51,640 nucleotides of DNA from the NCBI RefSeq assembly GCF_011761985.1, contig NZ_JAASQT010000009.1, forward strand, positions 1-51,640, written 5' to 3'. Shown here piece by piece: positions 1 through 7,744 of the stretch. The notes under the pieces are model-generated. The model did not search any database and was not told the origin of the DNA. It saw only the letters and a program-made list of their open reading frames with translations. A program made the translations under genes and the position numbers. The DNA comes from Brevundimonas terrae. Lineage in GTDB: Bacteria > Pseudomonadota > Alphaproteobacteria > Caulobacterales > Caulobacteraceae. The stretch's first letter is position 1. The number at the start of each line of letters is the position of its first letter.

Positions 1-31
1 GCTCGTCCGTCAGCCAATACAGGTCACTCAT
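1..31 (-). CDS. IS5-family transposase, N-terminal fragment (runs off window)
   Basis: Only the first ten codons are in view: the minus strand reads MSDLYWLTDE. This is the usual opening of the large group of IS5-family transposases common in Brevundimonas and sphingomonads. An AAGGAG ribosome binding site lies 8 bases before the ATG at 31. The rest of the protein, including the DDE residues, is outside the window. The identification rests on recognising the N-terminus, on the matching element end at position 92, and on the C-terminus of the same kind of protein at the right end. Confidence 0.7.
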   Translation of the reverse strand, partial: MSDLYWLTDE

Positions 32-92
32 GATCCAGACTCCTTAGGAGCCTGAATCAGATCGCATGCACCAAATCAATGGGTCCTGAGCC
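1..92 (-). mobile_element. IS5-family element, 5' end only
   Basis: This is the inward-facing end of an insertion sequence that runs off the left edge of the window. It holds the first codons of an IS5-family transposase on the minus strand and ends in a terminal sequence that, read inward from its edge, is GGCTCAGGACCCAT. The same terminus (GGCTCAGGACTCAT) is found at 51550 at the other end of the window. CTAG lies at the inner edge in both places and could be a short target duplication or part of the terminus. Confidence 0.75.
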
Positions 93-333
93 TAGCAGGT
101 GAAGGGCTGGAAGGTCTGATGGAGCGTCTTCGTTCCATAGGGGCCTTGGATGGTGTCATCGCATAGAACGATGCGGGTGCCGACCTCTTCCATGTGGTCG
201 AATCTTGTATACCAACTGTAGACACCGAAGGTTCCTGGGGCGGGTAGTTTGGATCGAATTGTGGGGTAGCATTTGCCGTTGGCAAGAGAGCTGCTCCCAT
301 CAAAGAAGCCAGTGCAAACAGTTTCTTCAACAT
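92..333 (-). pseudogene. Small secreted protein, probably frameshifted
   Basis: The minus strand opens with ATG at 333 and encodes a good signal peptide (MLKKLFALASLMGAALL, then PTANA as a likely cleavage site) followed by a short mature region. In that frame the C-terminus turns into low-complexity Pro/Ser/Arg sequence. The neighbouring frame, entered around 240, gives a protein-like continuation (FGVYSWYTRFDHMEEVG, then CDDTIQGPYGTK) ending in Cys and TAG exactly at the IS5 boundary. The simplest reading is a one-base indel in a small exported protein of roughly 75 to 80 residues. The family is not recognised. The stop codon overlaps the CTAG at the element edge, so the native C-terminus may also be lost. 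Confidence 0.45.
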
Positions 334-531
334 GAAATTACTCCCCCCTAGTGACGGTGAGGTAGAAAGCGTTTCAGAGTGGCGTTTGGCAGTCAACCAG
401 CCAAGGTTCGTCGCACTCGGGCGGGCATTTTGGATGGCCTTTTCAGGACTTATTCCGAATAGGGACAGTTCGGCCTCATTTGCCGAGCCTCAGGCTGTTA
501 TCCTGACAGGACACATGAAAGGCACCAAGCC

Positions 532-648
532 ATGAAAGAATCTAAGGGTAAGGCCAAAAAGGTCCAACCGAAGATGAATGCATCTAACCCGAGCGTGAAA
601 AATTTGATCGACAAGGTCCCTGCCAATGGCTCGAAAAAGCCCAGGTAA
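532..648 (+). CDS. Small basic hypothetical protein, 38 aa
   Basis: A short reading frame from ATG at 532 encodes a 38-residue, strongly basic, hydrophilic peptide starting MKESKGKAKK and ending SKKPR. An AAAGG sequence lies about 10 bases before the start, and a strong intrinsic terminator begins 5 bases after the stop, which supports a genuine short transcript. There is no signal peptide, membrane helix or recognised domain. The high Lys content and Pro/Asn/Ser spacing suggest a disordered nucleic-acid-associated or stress peptide, but that is only a guess. Confidence 0.45.
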   Translation: MKESKGKAKKVQPKMNASNPSVKNLIDKVPANGSKKPR

Positions 649-653
649 TGCTG

Positions 654-681
654 AGGCCCACCTGAAACGGCGGGCCTTTTT
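654..681 (+). terminator. Intrinsic terminator after the 38-aa gene
   Basis: AGGCCC (654-659) pairs with GGGCCT (672-677) and is followed directly by a run of T on the plus strand. It sits just after the small gene ending at 648. Confidence 0.75.
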
Positions 682-780
682 CTTTTCCCTGATCACGTTC
701 TGAGCTGCGGCTCATGGTTAGTTCGACTTCCCTCTTCCATGAATCCTGTTAAGCTCTTGGCGTCTTCAAGGGGACGTTTC

Positions 781-1360
781 ATGATCAAAGGGTTGTTGCT
801 TTCCGCCATCTGGTTTGTCTTGGTGGCAGACGAGAGTGCTACTCCATAGTGCCCGTTTGGCCGAAGCCACCCCTGCGGCTGCCAGCTTGCCGAACACGAA
901 ACTGATTGGATACTCGGTGACGGCGCGAAATCGCAGAGCTGTGCGAGCCGCGATGAACGCTGCCCGTCCGACTTCTCGTTCAGGCACTCGACACGATGCC
1001 TACACCGCTTGGAACTTCCAGCCGACATTCATGCGACAAAACGGAGAGTTTATCCCCGAGAGCGCTGACATTCTTTACAGCATCACGATAACGCTGCCGG
1101 ACTTGGAAACCCGAGATCAACTCAGTCGAAGAGATAGAGCGGACTGGGATCGATATTTCGCTGCTTTGTTAAGCTACGAGGTCAACCACGCACTGATAGT
1201 TGAGGAGGGGGCTAAGCGCATCAAAACAGCGATGCGCGCCACCAGCACCTGTGAAGACAGGCAAGCGACCGCCCAAGCCGGTATGGATGAAGTCACTGCT
1301 GCATCTGCCCACTACGACCGTCTGACACGCCACGGAGCTTCAGAAGGTATAACCTTCTAG
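781..1360 (+). pseudogene. DUF922-type secreted protein, frameshifted
   Basis: ATG at 781 has a strong AAGGGG ribosome binding site and encodes a signal peptide (MIKGLLLSAIWFVLVADESA), but this frame stops at a TAG at 847. The mature protein continues in another frame from about 850 to 1360, so a one-base indel probably separates the two parts. The mature part resembles the DUF922 family of predicted secreted zinc proteases: KLIGYSV near the start, an AVRAAMN segment, a DAYTAWNF segment, a Leu-Pro strand and a C-terminal helix with two cysteines far apart. In the usual HExxH position it has YEVNH, so the first metal-binding His is missing. It is probably dead twice over. A TTG at 815 could start the long frame, but without a signal peptide. 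Confidence 0.5.
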
Positions 1361-1493
1361 CCCACAACACCTGAACTATGCCTGATGCTAGGGGAATGGG
1401 TGGATCAGGAGTCTATTTTTGGGGACGGCTGAAGCTCCTCGGGGAGCTTCCACGGATGGTCATGATAATGGGCCGAGCACTTCGGGCATTTGT

Positions 1494-1694
1494 TCGATCC
1501 CAAGCTTCAGCCCAAAGATTTTTTACAAGCCACGCAGCGATCTACTATACCTTTAACATCCAGCGCCTTCTGATCAGCAGACCTATACTTCGTCGCTTTC
1601 GTGTCGCAGCAGATACCGCGTGGGCGGCTGCTACCGTCAGATTGCGAGCGCGGAGGGGGCTTTTTTAACGGTGCTCAGTTAACCTGCCGGTGCC
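1494..1694 (+). mobile_element. IS6-family remnant A (3' end of element)
   Basis: About 200 bases match the 3' end of the intact IS6 copy at 32504. They encode the last 50 or so residues of the transposase (SQASAQRFFTSHAAIYYTFN onward) and the non-coding tail with a degraded right terminus. The 5' two-thirds are absent. The stretch 1361-1493 before it holds no recognisable gene. From 1695 to the IclR start at 1790 the sequence is AT-rich, fitting a promoter, with a weak TTGC-GATT-ATGC half-site pair near 1747. This remnant marks the left edge of the aromatic-degradation module. Confidence 0.8.
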
Positions 1695-1789
1695 GAGTTA
1701 TTTAGCGATGCTTCAGTCAAACTTGGGCTAGAAGTGAATGCTTGAATTGCGATTATGCTAATGTAATTTTTTAACTGGATCCAATCCTT

Positions 1790-2557
1790 ATGACTGACAG
1801 CAGTGATCGTCGCCAAGGTATCCAATCGGTTGGGATCGGACTGCGGGTATTGGATGTGCTTGCGTCCCTTGACGGGGCGGCGGCTCTGGGCGTTATTGCG
1901 CAGGCATCCGATCTGTCGGCCTCGCAGGCTCACCGTTATCTTGTCAGCTTGATTGCAGCGGGCATGGCACGGCAGGACTCGATAACGGGACGTTATGAAC
2001 TGGGTGCAGGGGCGCTGAGACTGGGTCTTGCGGCCTTGGGGCGGATGGATTCCTTCCGCGAAGCTGCTGTCGCTCTGACCGATTATGTGCGCGAGACAGG
2101 TCGAACCATCCAGATGGCGGCGCTAGGTCCTGATGGTCCCATCGTTGTGCGCTGGATTATGGGAACGCCGCCGATCTCGACATCTCTGACGGTTGGTGCG
2201 CGCCTCCCGTTGCTAAGTTCGGCGACGGGCCATGTGTTTCTTGCCTTCCGTCCCCCCAGCCATACTGTCGAGATGGTGACACGGGAGACAACGCCGCAGT
2301 TCCAGTCGATTGATGTCGAAGGGATGCGCCAGCGTGTTCGCAAGCTGGGCTATTCGGCGGTTCAGGGCGATTTGATCCCCGGTCTTCGTGCGACGGCTGT
2401 GCCGATCTTCGATCTTCAGGGCGAGGTGGTGTTTTCGGCAACGGTGCTGGCAACCGATGTCTTTAAATCGGAACACGACGAGGCGGCGCGCCTGCGGTTG
2501 ATCGAGGTCTGCGACCAGATCACGGCCCAGACGGGCGGGGTTCGCCCGACCGTCTGA
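1790..2557 (+). CDS. IclR-family transcriptional regulator
   Basis: This 255-residue protein has the IclR layout: an N-terminal winged helix-turn-helix (about residues 8-65, with GIGLRVLDVLASL and SASQAHRYLVSLIAAG as the recognition part) and a C-terminal effector-binding domain (about 80-250, with TGHVFLAF and a late GLRATAVPIFD segment). IclR proteins next to aromatic catabolic genes usually bind an aromatic acid and activate or repress the neighbouring operon. Here it sits at the left end of the gentisate module and converges on the ferredoxin reductase gene with a 10-base gap. Its likely target is the palindrome at 3772-3786 between the reductase and the hydroxylase. The inducer (salicylate or gentisate) is inference. 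Confidence 0.88.
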   Translation: MTDSSDRRQGIQSVGIGLRVLDVLASLDGAAALGVIAQASDLSASQAHRYLVSLIAAGMARQDSITGRYELGAGALRLGLAALGRMDSFREAAVALTDYVRETGRTIQMAALGPDGPIVVRWIMGTPPISTSLTVGARLPLLSSATGHVFLAFRPPSHTVEMVTRETTPQFQSIDVEGMRQRVRKLGYSAVQGDLIPGLRATAVPIFDLQGEVVFSATVLATDVFKSEHDEAARLRLIEVCDQITAQTGGVRPTV

Positions 2558-2567
2558 GCCGTTGGTA

Positions 2568-3752
2568 TCAGGCTGATTTGCGCAGATCTATTGCCGGGTC
2601 AGCAGCCAGTTCGGGGTTCAGAACCTTGCCGACCAGACGACGCGCCGCGGCAAAGTCGCGTGGCATGTCCAGGCAGACAGCGCCGACCAGAGCGCCTTCG
2701 CGTACATATAGGCGGACGCCGTCGCCGCGGGCGATGACGCTGTCGGCGCTGGCAGGGTCACCGAGGATTTGCAGACTGTGGCCGCACTGGTCAGTCCAGA
2801 ACCATGGCGTAGGTTCGACCTCGGCGGGCTGTTCGAGGATGGCCAGCGCCGCTTTGCGGGCCGACGACTGGGCATGAGCCCAGGTTTCCATGCGCCGCGC
2901 ACTGCCCTCAGTTAGGCGGGCGGCGACGTCTCCGATCGCGAAAATACGTGCATCGTCAGGTGACCGGTAATCGTCAGAGACAACAATCCCGCCATCGACC
3001 GACAGCCCCGCGCCCTCGGCGAGACCGGTGTTGGGGATGATACCGATGCCGGCGATCACCAGATCGAACTCCTGAGTGATTCCGTCGTCGAAGCTGGCCG
3101 TTACTGCGCCGTCATTGGCATCGCTCAGGCCGACCAGTGCACGGCCAAGGCGAACCTCGACGCCGATACGGGCATGGGCATCGGCCAGCCATTGCGCGGC
3201 TTCGGCGGGAATGTTGCGGCCCAGAAGGCGGTCATTGGTTTCGATCACGACCGCAGACAGACCCATGCCCTTGAGGGTCGAAGCCGCTTCCAGACCGATC
3301 ACCCCACCACCGACAACCAATGCGCGTGCACCGGTCTTGGCCTTGGCCGCAATGGCGCGGGCGTCATCGGTGGTGCGAAGATAATGTACGGCAGGATGGT
3401 GGGGCAGGGGGAGCGGCCGCACCCGTCCGCCTGTGGCCAGAATCAGGGCGTCAAAAGGCGCGACCGAGCCATCAGAAAGTTGCACTTCGCCTTTTGCACG
3501 GTCGATGGCGACGGCTGGGTTTGCAGTTTGGAAGACGATTTCCAACGCTTTCCAGCGCTCTTTAGAGGTCAGCCAGACCGGTTCGGCCTCTTCACCGCAA
3601 AGAAATCCTTTTGACAGGTTTGGACGTTCGTAGGGGGCGTGTTCTTCCTCTCCTATGAGCATCAATGACCCGGAAAAGCCTAGCTCTCTCAATGTGATGG
3701 CGGCCAATCCACCAGCGTGGCCGGCCCCGATGACGACGATCCGTTCAGGCAT
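2568..3752 (-). CDS. Ferredoxin reductase, FAD/NADH type (hydroxylase electron-transfer component)
   Basis: The 394-residue protein has two dinucleotide-binding motifs, VVIGAGHAGG near residue 5 for FAD and ALVVGGGVIGLEAA near 145 for NAD(P)H, plus the FAD-contacting IFAIGDVAA near 270. Its length and fold match ferredoxin reductases of three-component Rieske oxygenases (BphA4, PuxB-like). It passes electrons from NADH to the Rieske ferredoxin encoded at 5599. It is transcribed away from the hydroxylase operon, sharing the 126-base region that ends at 3878, so both units are probably controlled together. The start at 3752 (MPERIVVIG) places the FAD motif at the expected distance. Confidence 0.88.
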   Translation of the reverse strand: MPERIVVIGAGHAGGLAAITLRELGFSGSLMLIGEEEHAPYERPNLSKGFLCGEEAEPVWLTSKERWKALEIVFQTANPAVAIDRAKGEVQLSDGSVAPFDALILATGGRVRPLPLPHHPAVHYLRTTDDARAIAAKAKTGARALVVGGGVIGLEAASTLKGMGLSAVVIETNDRLLGRNIPAEAAQWLADAHARIGVEVRLGRALVGLSDANDGAVTASFDDGITQEFDLVIAGIGIIPNTGLAEGAGLSVDGGIVVSDDYRSPDDARIFAIGDVAARLTEGSARRMETWAHAQSSARKAALAILEQPAEVEPTPWFWTDQCGHSLQILGDPASADSVIARGDGVRLYVREGALVGAVCLDMPRDFAAARRLVGKVLNPELAADPAIDLRKSA

Positions 3753-3771
3753 TTGTGATCTCTCTATTTCT

Positions 3772-3797
3772 TTGCATCAAATGCAATGCGTTTGACA
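3772..3797 (+). promoter_or_regulatory. Divergent promoter region with palindromic operator (probable IclR site)
   Basis: TTGCATCAAATGCAA at 3772-3786 is a perfect inverted repeat with 6-base arms and a 3-base centre. It is followed 5 bases later by TTGACA (3792-3797), a consensus -35 box for the rightward hydroxylase operon. The matching -10 is weak (CACGAA after 17 bases), which is common for activator-dependent promoters. A palindrome just upstream of -35 is a typical IclR-activator position. It is also 20 bases from the start of the leftward reductase gene. That the regulator at 1790 binds here is inference. Confidence 0.55.
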
Positions 3798-3878
3798 TAG
3801 ATCAAAAACCACGACACGAATGCGGTCAACGGCGACATGAGATCGCCGCTTCGAATTTTTAGTTCGGGAGCTTTTTCT

Positions 3879-5129
3879 GTGACCACCGCTATGCCCCTAC
3901 CCGAGGGAAAATCTGCGCGCGTCTGGCCGGCTGATGTCGACGCTGCCGTGCCGTACTGGGTCTATACGGACCCGCAGGTCTATGCAGAGGAACTGCACAA
4001 GATCTGGTACGGCCCGCACTGGCTGTATGCCGGTCTGGAATGCGAAATCCCCGAGGTCGGGGACTGGAAGACCACGACGCTGGGTGAAAAGCCGTGCGTC
4101 ATGGTGCGTTCGGGCGAAGATGAAATCTCGGTGGTCGAGAACCGCTGTGCCCACAAGGGCGTGAAATTCTGCCAGTCGCGCTTTGGTCATTCCAAAGAGC
4201 TGATCTGCCCGTACCACCAATGGTCCTATGCGCTGAACGGCGACTTGCAGGGCGTGCCTTTCCGTCGCGGCGTCAAGCGTCAGGGCGGTATGCCAGCCGA
4301 TTTCGACCTGAAAGATAACGGGCTGAACAAGCTGCATGTCGAGGTTGTAAACGGTGTGGTCTGGGCGACTTTCTCTGACGAGACGCCGACCTTCCGCGAA
4401 TATCTCGGCGAGAAGTTCTGGAAGCATTACACCCGTGTCTATGACGGTCGTAAGCTTGAGGTGCTGGGCTATAACCGCCAGCATATCCCGTCCAACTGGA
4501 AACAGATGCAGGAGAACATCAAGGACCCGTATCATGCGGGCCTGCTGCATGTGTTCTTCGCCACCTTCGGCCTGTTCCGTGCCGACCAGAAGTCTGCGGT
4601 CGATATCGACGACCATGGCCGCCACGGCATCCTGATCTCGCGCAAGGGCGAACAAAAGGCCTCGGAAGACCTGGCCGACGTGCGCAACTTCCAGGGCGAT
4701 CTGGTTCTGGAAGATCCGCGCGTCATGGACGTGGTGCAGGAATTCCCGGGCGAAGAAACGGTCGGCATGATCACCATCTTCCCCAGTGTCATCCTGCAAC
4801 AGCAGGTCAACAGCCTGACGACGCGCCAGATCGTGCCCAAGGGGCCGAACGGGTTCGATTTCCACTGGACCCACTGGTGCTATGCCGACGACACCGCTGA
4901 AATGAAGCTGCGTCGTACCCGTCAGGCCAACCTGTTCGGTCCGGCCGGATTTGTATCGGCTGATGATGGCGAAGTGCTGGAAATGACCCAGCAGGGTGCC
5001 GCCGGTTCGCCGGACAAGAACATGATCCTGCTCATGGGCGGCCGCGAGATCGAGCCGACCGAGCATCAGGTCACCGAAACAGCCGTGCGCGGCATGTGGC
5101 GCTACTGGCGCAAGGTGATGGGGCTTTGA
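3879..5129 (+). CDS. nagG: Rieske non-heme iron hydroxylase, large subunit (salicylate 5-hydroxylase type)
   Basis: This is the catalytic alpha subunit of a ring hydroxylase. Counting from the GTG at 3879 (416 aa), the Rieske [2Fe-2S] ligands are C90, H92, C110 and H113, and the mononuclear iron site has D216, H219 and H224 in KDPYHAGLLH, with a late Asp in SADDGEVLE. The GTG is chosen because GGGAG lies 8 bases upstream; ATG 3837 and ATG 3891 are alternatives with poorer sites. The small subunit, Rieske ferredoxin and gentisate dioxygenase follow directly, so 5-hydroxylation of salicylate to gentisate is the best-supported reaction. A substituted salicylate or anthranilate-like substrate cannot be excluded from sequence. 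Confidence 0.8.
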   Translation: MTTAMPLPEGKSARVWPADVDAAVPYWVYTDPQVYAEELHKIWYGPHWLYAGLECEIPEVGDWKTTTLGEKPCVMVRSGEDEISVVENRCAHKGVKFCQSRFGHSKELICPYHQWSYALNGDLQGVPFRRGVKRQGGMPADFDLKDNGLNKLHVEVVNGVVWATFSDETPTFREYLGEKFWKHYTRVYDGRKLEVLGYNRQHIPSNWKQMQENIKDPYHAGLLHVFFATFGLFRADQKSAVDIDDHGRHGILISRKGEQKASEDLADVRNFQGDLVLEDPRVMDVVQEFPGEETVGMITIFPSVILQQQVNSLTTRQIVPKGPNGFDFHWTHWCYADDTAEMKLRRTRQANLFGPAGFVSADDGEVLEMTQQGAAGSPDKNMILLMGGREIEPTEHQVTETAVRGMWRYWRKVMGL

Positions 5130-5131
5130 AC

Positions 5132-5602
5132 ATGACGAACATCACCCGAGACGAGGTCCGCGACCTTTATGATGCCTATTACGGTGCGCTGGACGATGTG
5201 GACCTGCATGCGTGGCCGGAGTTCTTTACCGAGGAATGCGTGTATCGCGTGATCCCTCGCGAGAATTTCGAGGCTGGCTACACGCTCTGCACCATGCAGG
5301 CCGAAAGCCGCGGCATGTTGAAAGATCGCGTGACGGGCCTAACCCGTACCCAGATGTATGCCCCGCGTTATTACCGCCGTTTCCCCACAGCTCCGCGTTT
5401 TCTGGGCGAGGAGAATGGCGTGATCTCGGTGCGCCACAACCTTCTGGTGGTGCAGACCCTGATCGACAAACACTCGGACATCGTCCTGTCGGCTGTCTGC
5501 CACGACAAGATCGTGCGCGATGGCGACACCCTCCGCTTTGTTGAACGCGTGGTCGTGTTCGATTCCGAAATGATCCCGAACTCTCTGGTGTACCCGGCAT
5601 GA
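5132..5602 (+). CDS. nagH: Aromatic-ring hydroxylase, small (beta) subunit
   Basis: The 156-residue product has the ring-hydroxylating beta-subunit fold signature: an N-terminal helix (DEVRDLYDAYYGALDDVDL), a cone-shaped strand region with WPEFFTEECVYRVIPRENF, and a C-terminal ERVVVFDSEMIPNSL. It would pack with the large subunit encoded 2 bases upstream and has a structural role. The ATG at 5132 directly after the upstream stop is preferred over an earlier in-frame start inside the large-subunit gene. It overlaps the ferredoxin gene by 4 bases (ATGA), indicating translational coupling. Confidence 0.87.
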   Translation: MTNITRDEVRDLYDAYYGALDDVDLHAWPEFFTEECVYRVIPRENFEAGYTLCTMQAESRGMLKDRVTGLTRTQMYAPRYYRRFPTAPRFLGEENGVISVRHNLLVVQTLIDKHSDIVLSAVCHDKIVRDGDTLRFVERVVVFDSEMIPNSLVYPA

Positions 5603-5928
5603 CCGACACATTAGCTCTGTCGTGGGTGGCCACTCTGCCGCCCTCGGCACTTGAAGAACACGGCGTGGCTAAGGCCAGCGTCAATGGCATCAGCGTCGCC
5701 CTGTATGCGGTCGATGGCGAGTATTTCGCCACCGCCGATCTGTGCACCCACGGTAAGGCCAGCCTTGCCGACGGTTATCTGGATGGTGACCTGATCGAGT
5801 GCCCGCTACATCAGGGCACGTTCAACGTAAAGACAGGCGAGGCGGTTGACGCTCCCTGTTCGGTGGCTGTGCGTACCTTCCCGGTGAAGTTGCAAGACGG
5901 CGTGCTGCATGTGGGTTGGGAGGGCTGA
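5599..5928 (+). CDS. Rieske-type [2Fe-2S] ferredoxin
   Basis: A 109-residue ferredoxin with the Rieske binding pattern C-x-H (CTHGKASL) and C-x2-H (CPLHQGTF) spaced 17 residues apart. It carries electrons from the reductase encoded at 2568 to the hydroxylase large subunit. It overlaps the beta-subunit stop by ATGA and is followed 4 bases later by the gentisate dioxygenase gene, so it belongs to the same operon. The length is typical for the ferredoxin of naphthalene/salicylate-type systems. Confidence 0.9.
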   Translation: MTDTLALSWVATLPPSALEEHGVAKASVNGISVALYAVDGEYFATADLCTHGKASLADGYLDGDLIECPLHQGTFNVKTGEAVDAPCSVAVRTFPVKLQDGVLHVGWEG

Positions 5929-5932
5929 TCGC

Positions 5933-6985
5933 ATGACACAACTGACCAACGATAATCAGGCCCAGCTTGAAAACCTGTACGAGCAGATGGAGCCGGAAGG
6001 CCTTTATCCGCTGTGGGAAAAGCTGGCCGCTCTGGTACTGCCTCAACCGCAATCGCCAGCCAAGGTCCACAAATGGTCCTATGACAATGCCCGCGAATAC
6101 CTGATGCGGGCAGGCGATCTGATCAGCGCTAAACAGGCCGAGCGCCGCGTGCTGATCCTTGAAAATCCGGGCCTCGGTGGTAGTTCCAGCATCACGCCCA
6201 GCCTGTATGCCGGTCTGCAACTGATCCTGCCGAACGAGGTGGCACCCGCCCACCGCCACAGCCAGTGCGCTTTGCGTTTCGTTATGGAAGGCGAGGACGC
6301 CTACACCGCCGTGGACGGCGAAAAGGCGATCATGCGTCCGTTCGATCTGGTGCTGACACCGGGCGGCCAGTGGCACGATCACTGTAACCCGACCGACAAG
6401 CCGATGATCTGGCTGGATGGTCTGGATATCCCGACCGTGCGCCACTTCGACGCCAGCTTTGCCGAGCACTATCCCGAGGACCAGTTCCCCGAACAGGCCC
6501 CCGCCGGTGACAGTCTGACCCGCTATGGTCGCAATATGCGTCCGCTGAAGGGGCACACGGCAGATCGACGTCCGTCACATCAGCCTCTGTTCCACTATCC
6601 CTATGCGGAATGGCGCCCGACGCTGGATGCCATGGCTTCATCTGGGGCTCAGATAGATCCGCATCTGGGTCATGCGCTGGAGTTCCTGAACCCCGTTAAT
6701 GGTGGTTCGATCATGGCAACTATCTCGGCCCATGTGCGCCTGATGCCGGCCGGTTTCGAAACCCTGCCGCGTCGATCGACCGACGGTACGATTTTTGTCG
6801 TGGTTGAAGGTACCGGCGAGGCCGTGATCGAAGGTGAAACCATCGCTCTCAACCCGCGCGACATCGTTGTCGTCCCGTCATGGAAACAGGCCGTCTTCAA
6901 GTCCGAAAGCCAACTGGTTTTGTTCGGTTACTCGGACAAGGCCTGTCAGGAAAAACTGAATCTCTACAAGGAAGAAAACGCGTGA
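5933..6985 (+). CDS. nagI: Gentisate 1,2-dioxygenase
   Basis: A 350-residue bicupin protein, the usual length for gentisate dioxygenase. The N-terminal cupin carries the iron ligands in PAHRHSQCALRFVMEG and a later His in GGQWHDHCNP. The second cupin (TIFVVVEGTGEAVIEGE) has lost most metal ligands, as is normal for the family. It opens gentisate between C1 and C2 to give maleylpyruvate. The start at ATG 5933 has GGAGGG 9 bases upstream; an in-frame earlier start lies inside the ferredoxin gene. The fumarylpyruvate hydrolase gene overlaps its stop by GTGA. Confidence 0.92.
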   Translation: MTQLTNDNQAQLENLYEQMEPEGLYPLWEKLAALVLPQPQSPAKVHKWSYDNAREYLMRAGDLISAKQAERRVLILENPGLGGSSSITPSLYAGLQLILPNEVAPAHRHSQCALRFVMEGEDAYTAVDGEKAIMRPFDLVLTPGGQWHDHCNPTDKPMIWLDGLDIPTVRHFDASFAEHYPEDQFPEQAPAGDSLTRYGRNMRPLKGHTADRRPSHQPLFHYPYAEWRPTLDAMASSGAQIDPHLGHALEFLNPVNGGSIMATISAHVRLMPAGFETLPRRSTDGTIFVVVEGTGEAVIEGETIALNPRDIVVVPSWKQAVFKSESQLVLFGYSDKACQEKLNLYKEENA

Positions 6986-7680
6986 GCCTGCTGTTCCAAC
7001 CGCAAGCGCCGGTTCTGGCCAAAACCTCGACTGGCGATGAGTTTCCGGTCCGTCGCATCTTCTGTGTCGGCCGCAACTATGCCGCCCATGCTCGTGAAAT
7101 GGGTCGTGATCCCGACCGCGAGCCTCCGTTCTTCTTCACCGCATGGGCCGAGACGGTGGTGCCGGATGGCACAACCATCGCCTATCCGACGATGACGGAA
7201 AACTTCCATTACGAAGCCGAGCTAGTCATCGCTATTGGCAAGGGCGGCCGCAACATCGCCGTCGAAAACGCCAAGGACCATGTGTGGGGTTATGCCACAG
7301 GTCTGGATATGACGCGTCGCGATCTGCAACTGGAAGCCCGCGCGCAGGGCCGCCCGTGGGATACTGGCAAGAATGTCGAGCAGTCCTCGCCGCTGGGCCT
7401 GATCCACAAAGTAGACGAAGGCGATTTCGATCCGAACAATGGTGCGATCAAGCTGACCGTAAATGGCGAGGTAAAGCAGGACGCCGATCTGGCCGAACTG
7501 ATCTGGCCGGTGGACGACATCATCGCCTACCTGTCGACCCTTTGGGAAATCCATCCGGGCGACCTGATCTATACCGGCACCCCCGCTGGTGTCGGAGCCG
7601 TCGTCGTAGGTGACGAGATGGTTGTGACCATCGATGGCCTGTCATCGCTCAACATCAAGGTCGGCCCCAAAGCCGTCTGA
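6982..7680 (+). CDS. nagK: Fumarylpyruvate hydrolase (FAH family)
   Basis: The 232-residue protein belongs to the fumarylacetoacetate hydrolase family: FCVGRNYAAHAREMG near the start, the metal-binding HYEAELVIAIGKGG, GYATGLDMTRRDLQ and the late GDLIYTGTPAGVG. It hydrolyses fumarylpyruvate to fumarate and pyruvate, the last step of the gentisate route. The likely start is GTG 6982, which overlaps the dioxygenase stop as GTGA and has AAGGA 8 bases upstream; the reading frame extends further upstream only as an overlap. A 64-base gap with a hairpin follows. Confidence 0.9.
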   Translation: MSLLFQPQAPVLAKTSTGDEFPVRRIFCVGRNYAAHAREMGRDPDREPPFFFTAWAETVVPDGTTIAYPTMTENFHYEAELVIAIGKGGRNIAVENAKDHVWGYATGLDMTRRDLQLEARAQGRPWDTGKNVEQSSPLGLIHKVDEGDFDPNNGAIKLTVNGEVKQDADLAELIWPVDDIIAYLSTLWEIHPGDLIYTGTPAGVGAVVVGDEMVVTIDGLSSLNIKVGPKAV

Positions 7681-7701
7681 TAACAACATCATCAGCAAGC
7701 C

Positions 7702-7729
7702 GGAGAGGCGCACATAAGATGCGCCCTCC
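7702..7729 (+). other. Intergenic hairpin before the transporter gene
   Basis: GGAG-A-GGCGCA (7702-7712) pairs with TGCGCC-CTCC (7720-7729), giving a ten-base-pair stem with one bulged A and a 7-base loop. There is no T run, so it is more likely an mRNA stability or processing element inside the operon than a terminator. It ends just before the GGAGGAG ribosome binding site of the MFS gene. Confidence 0.6.
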
Positions 7730-7744
7730 GAGGAGGAGTTAAAA

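Noticed and set aside
3897..5066. 389-codon open frame on the minus strand opposite the hydroxylase large subunit
   Set aside because: It is the antisense shadow of a well-supported gene with GC-rich third positions, has no family features and no ribosome binding site.
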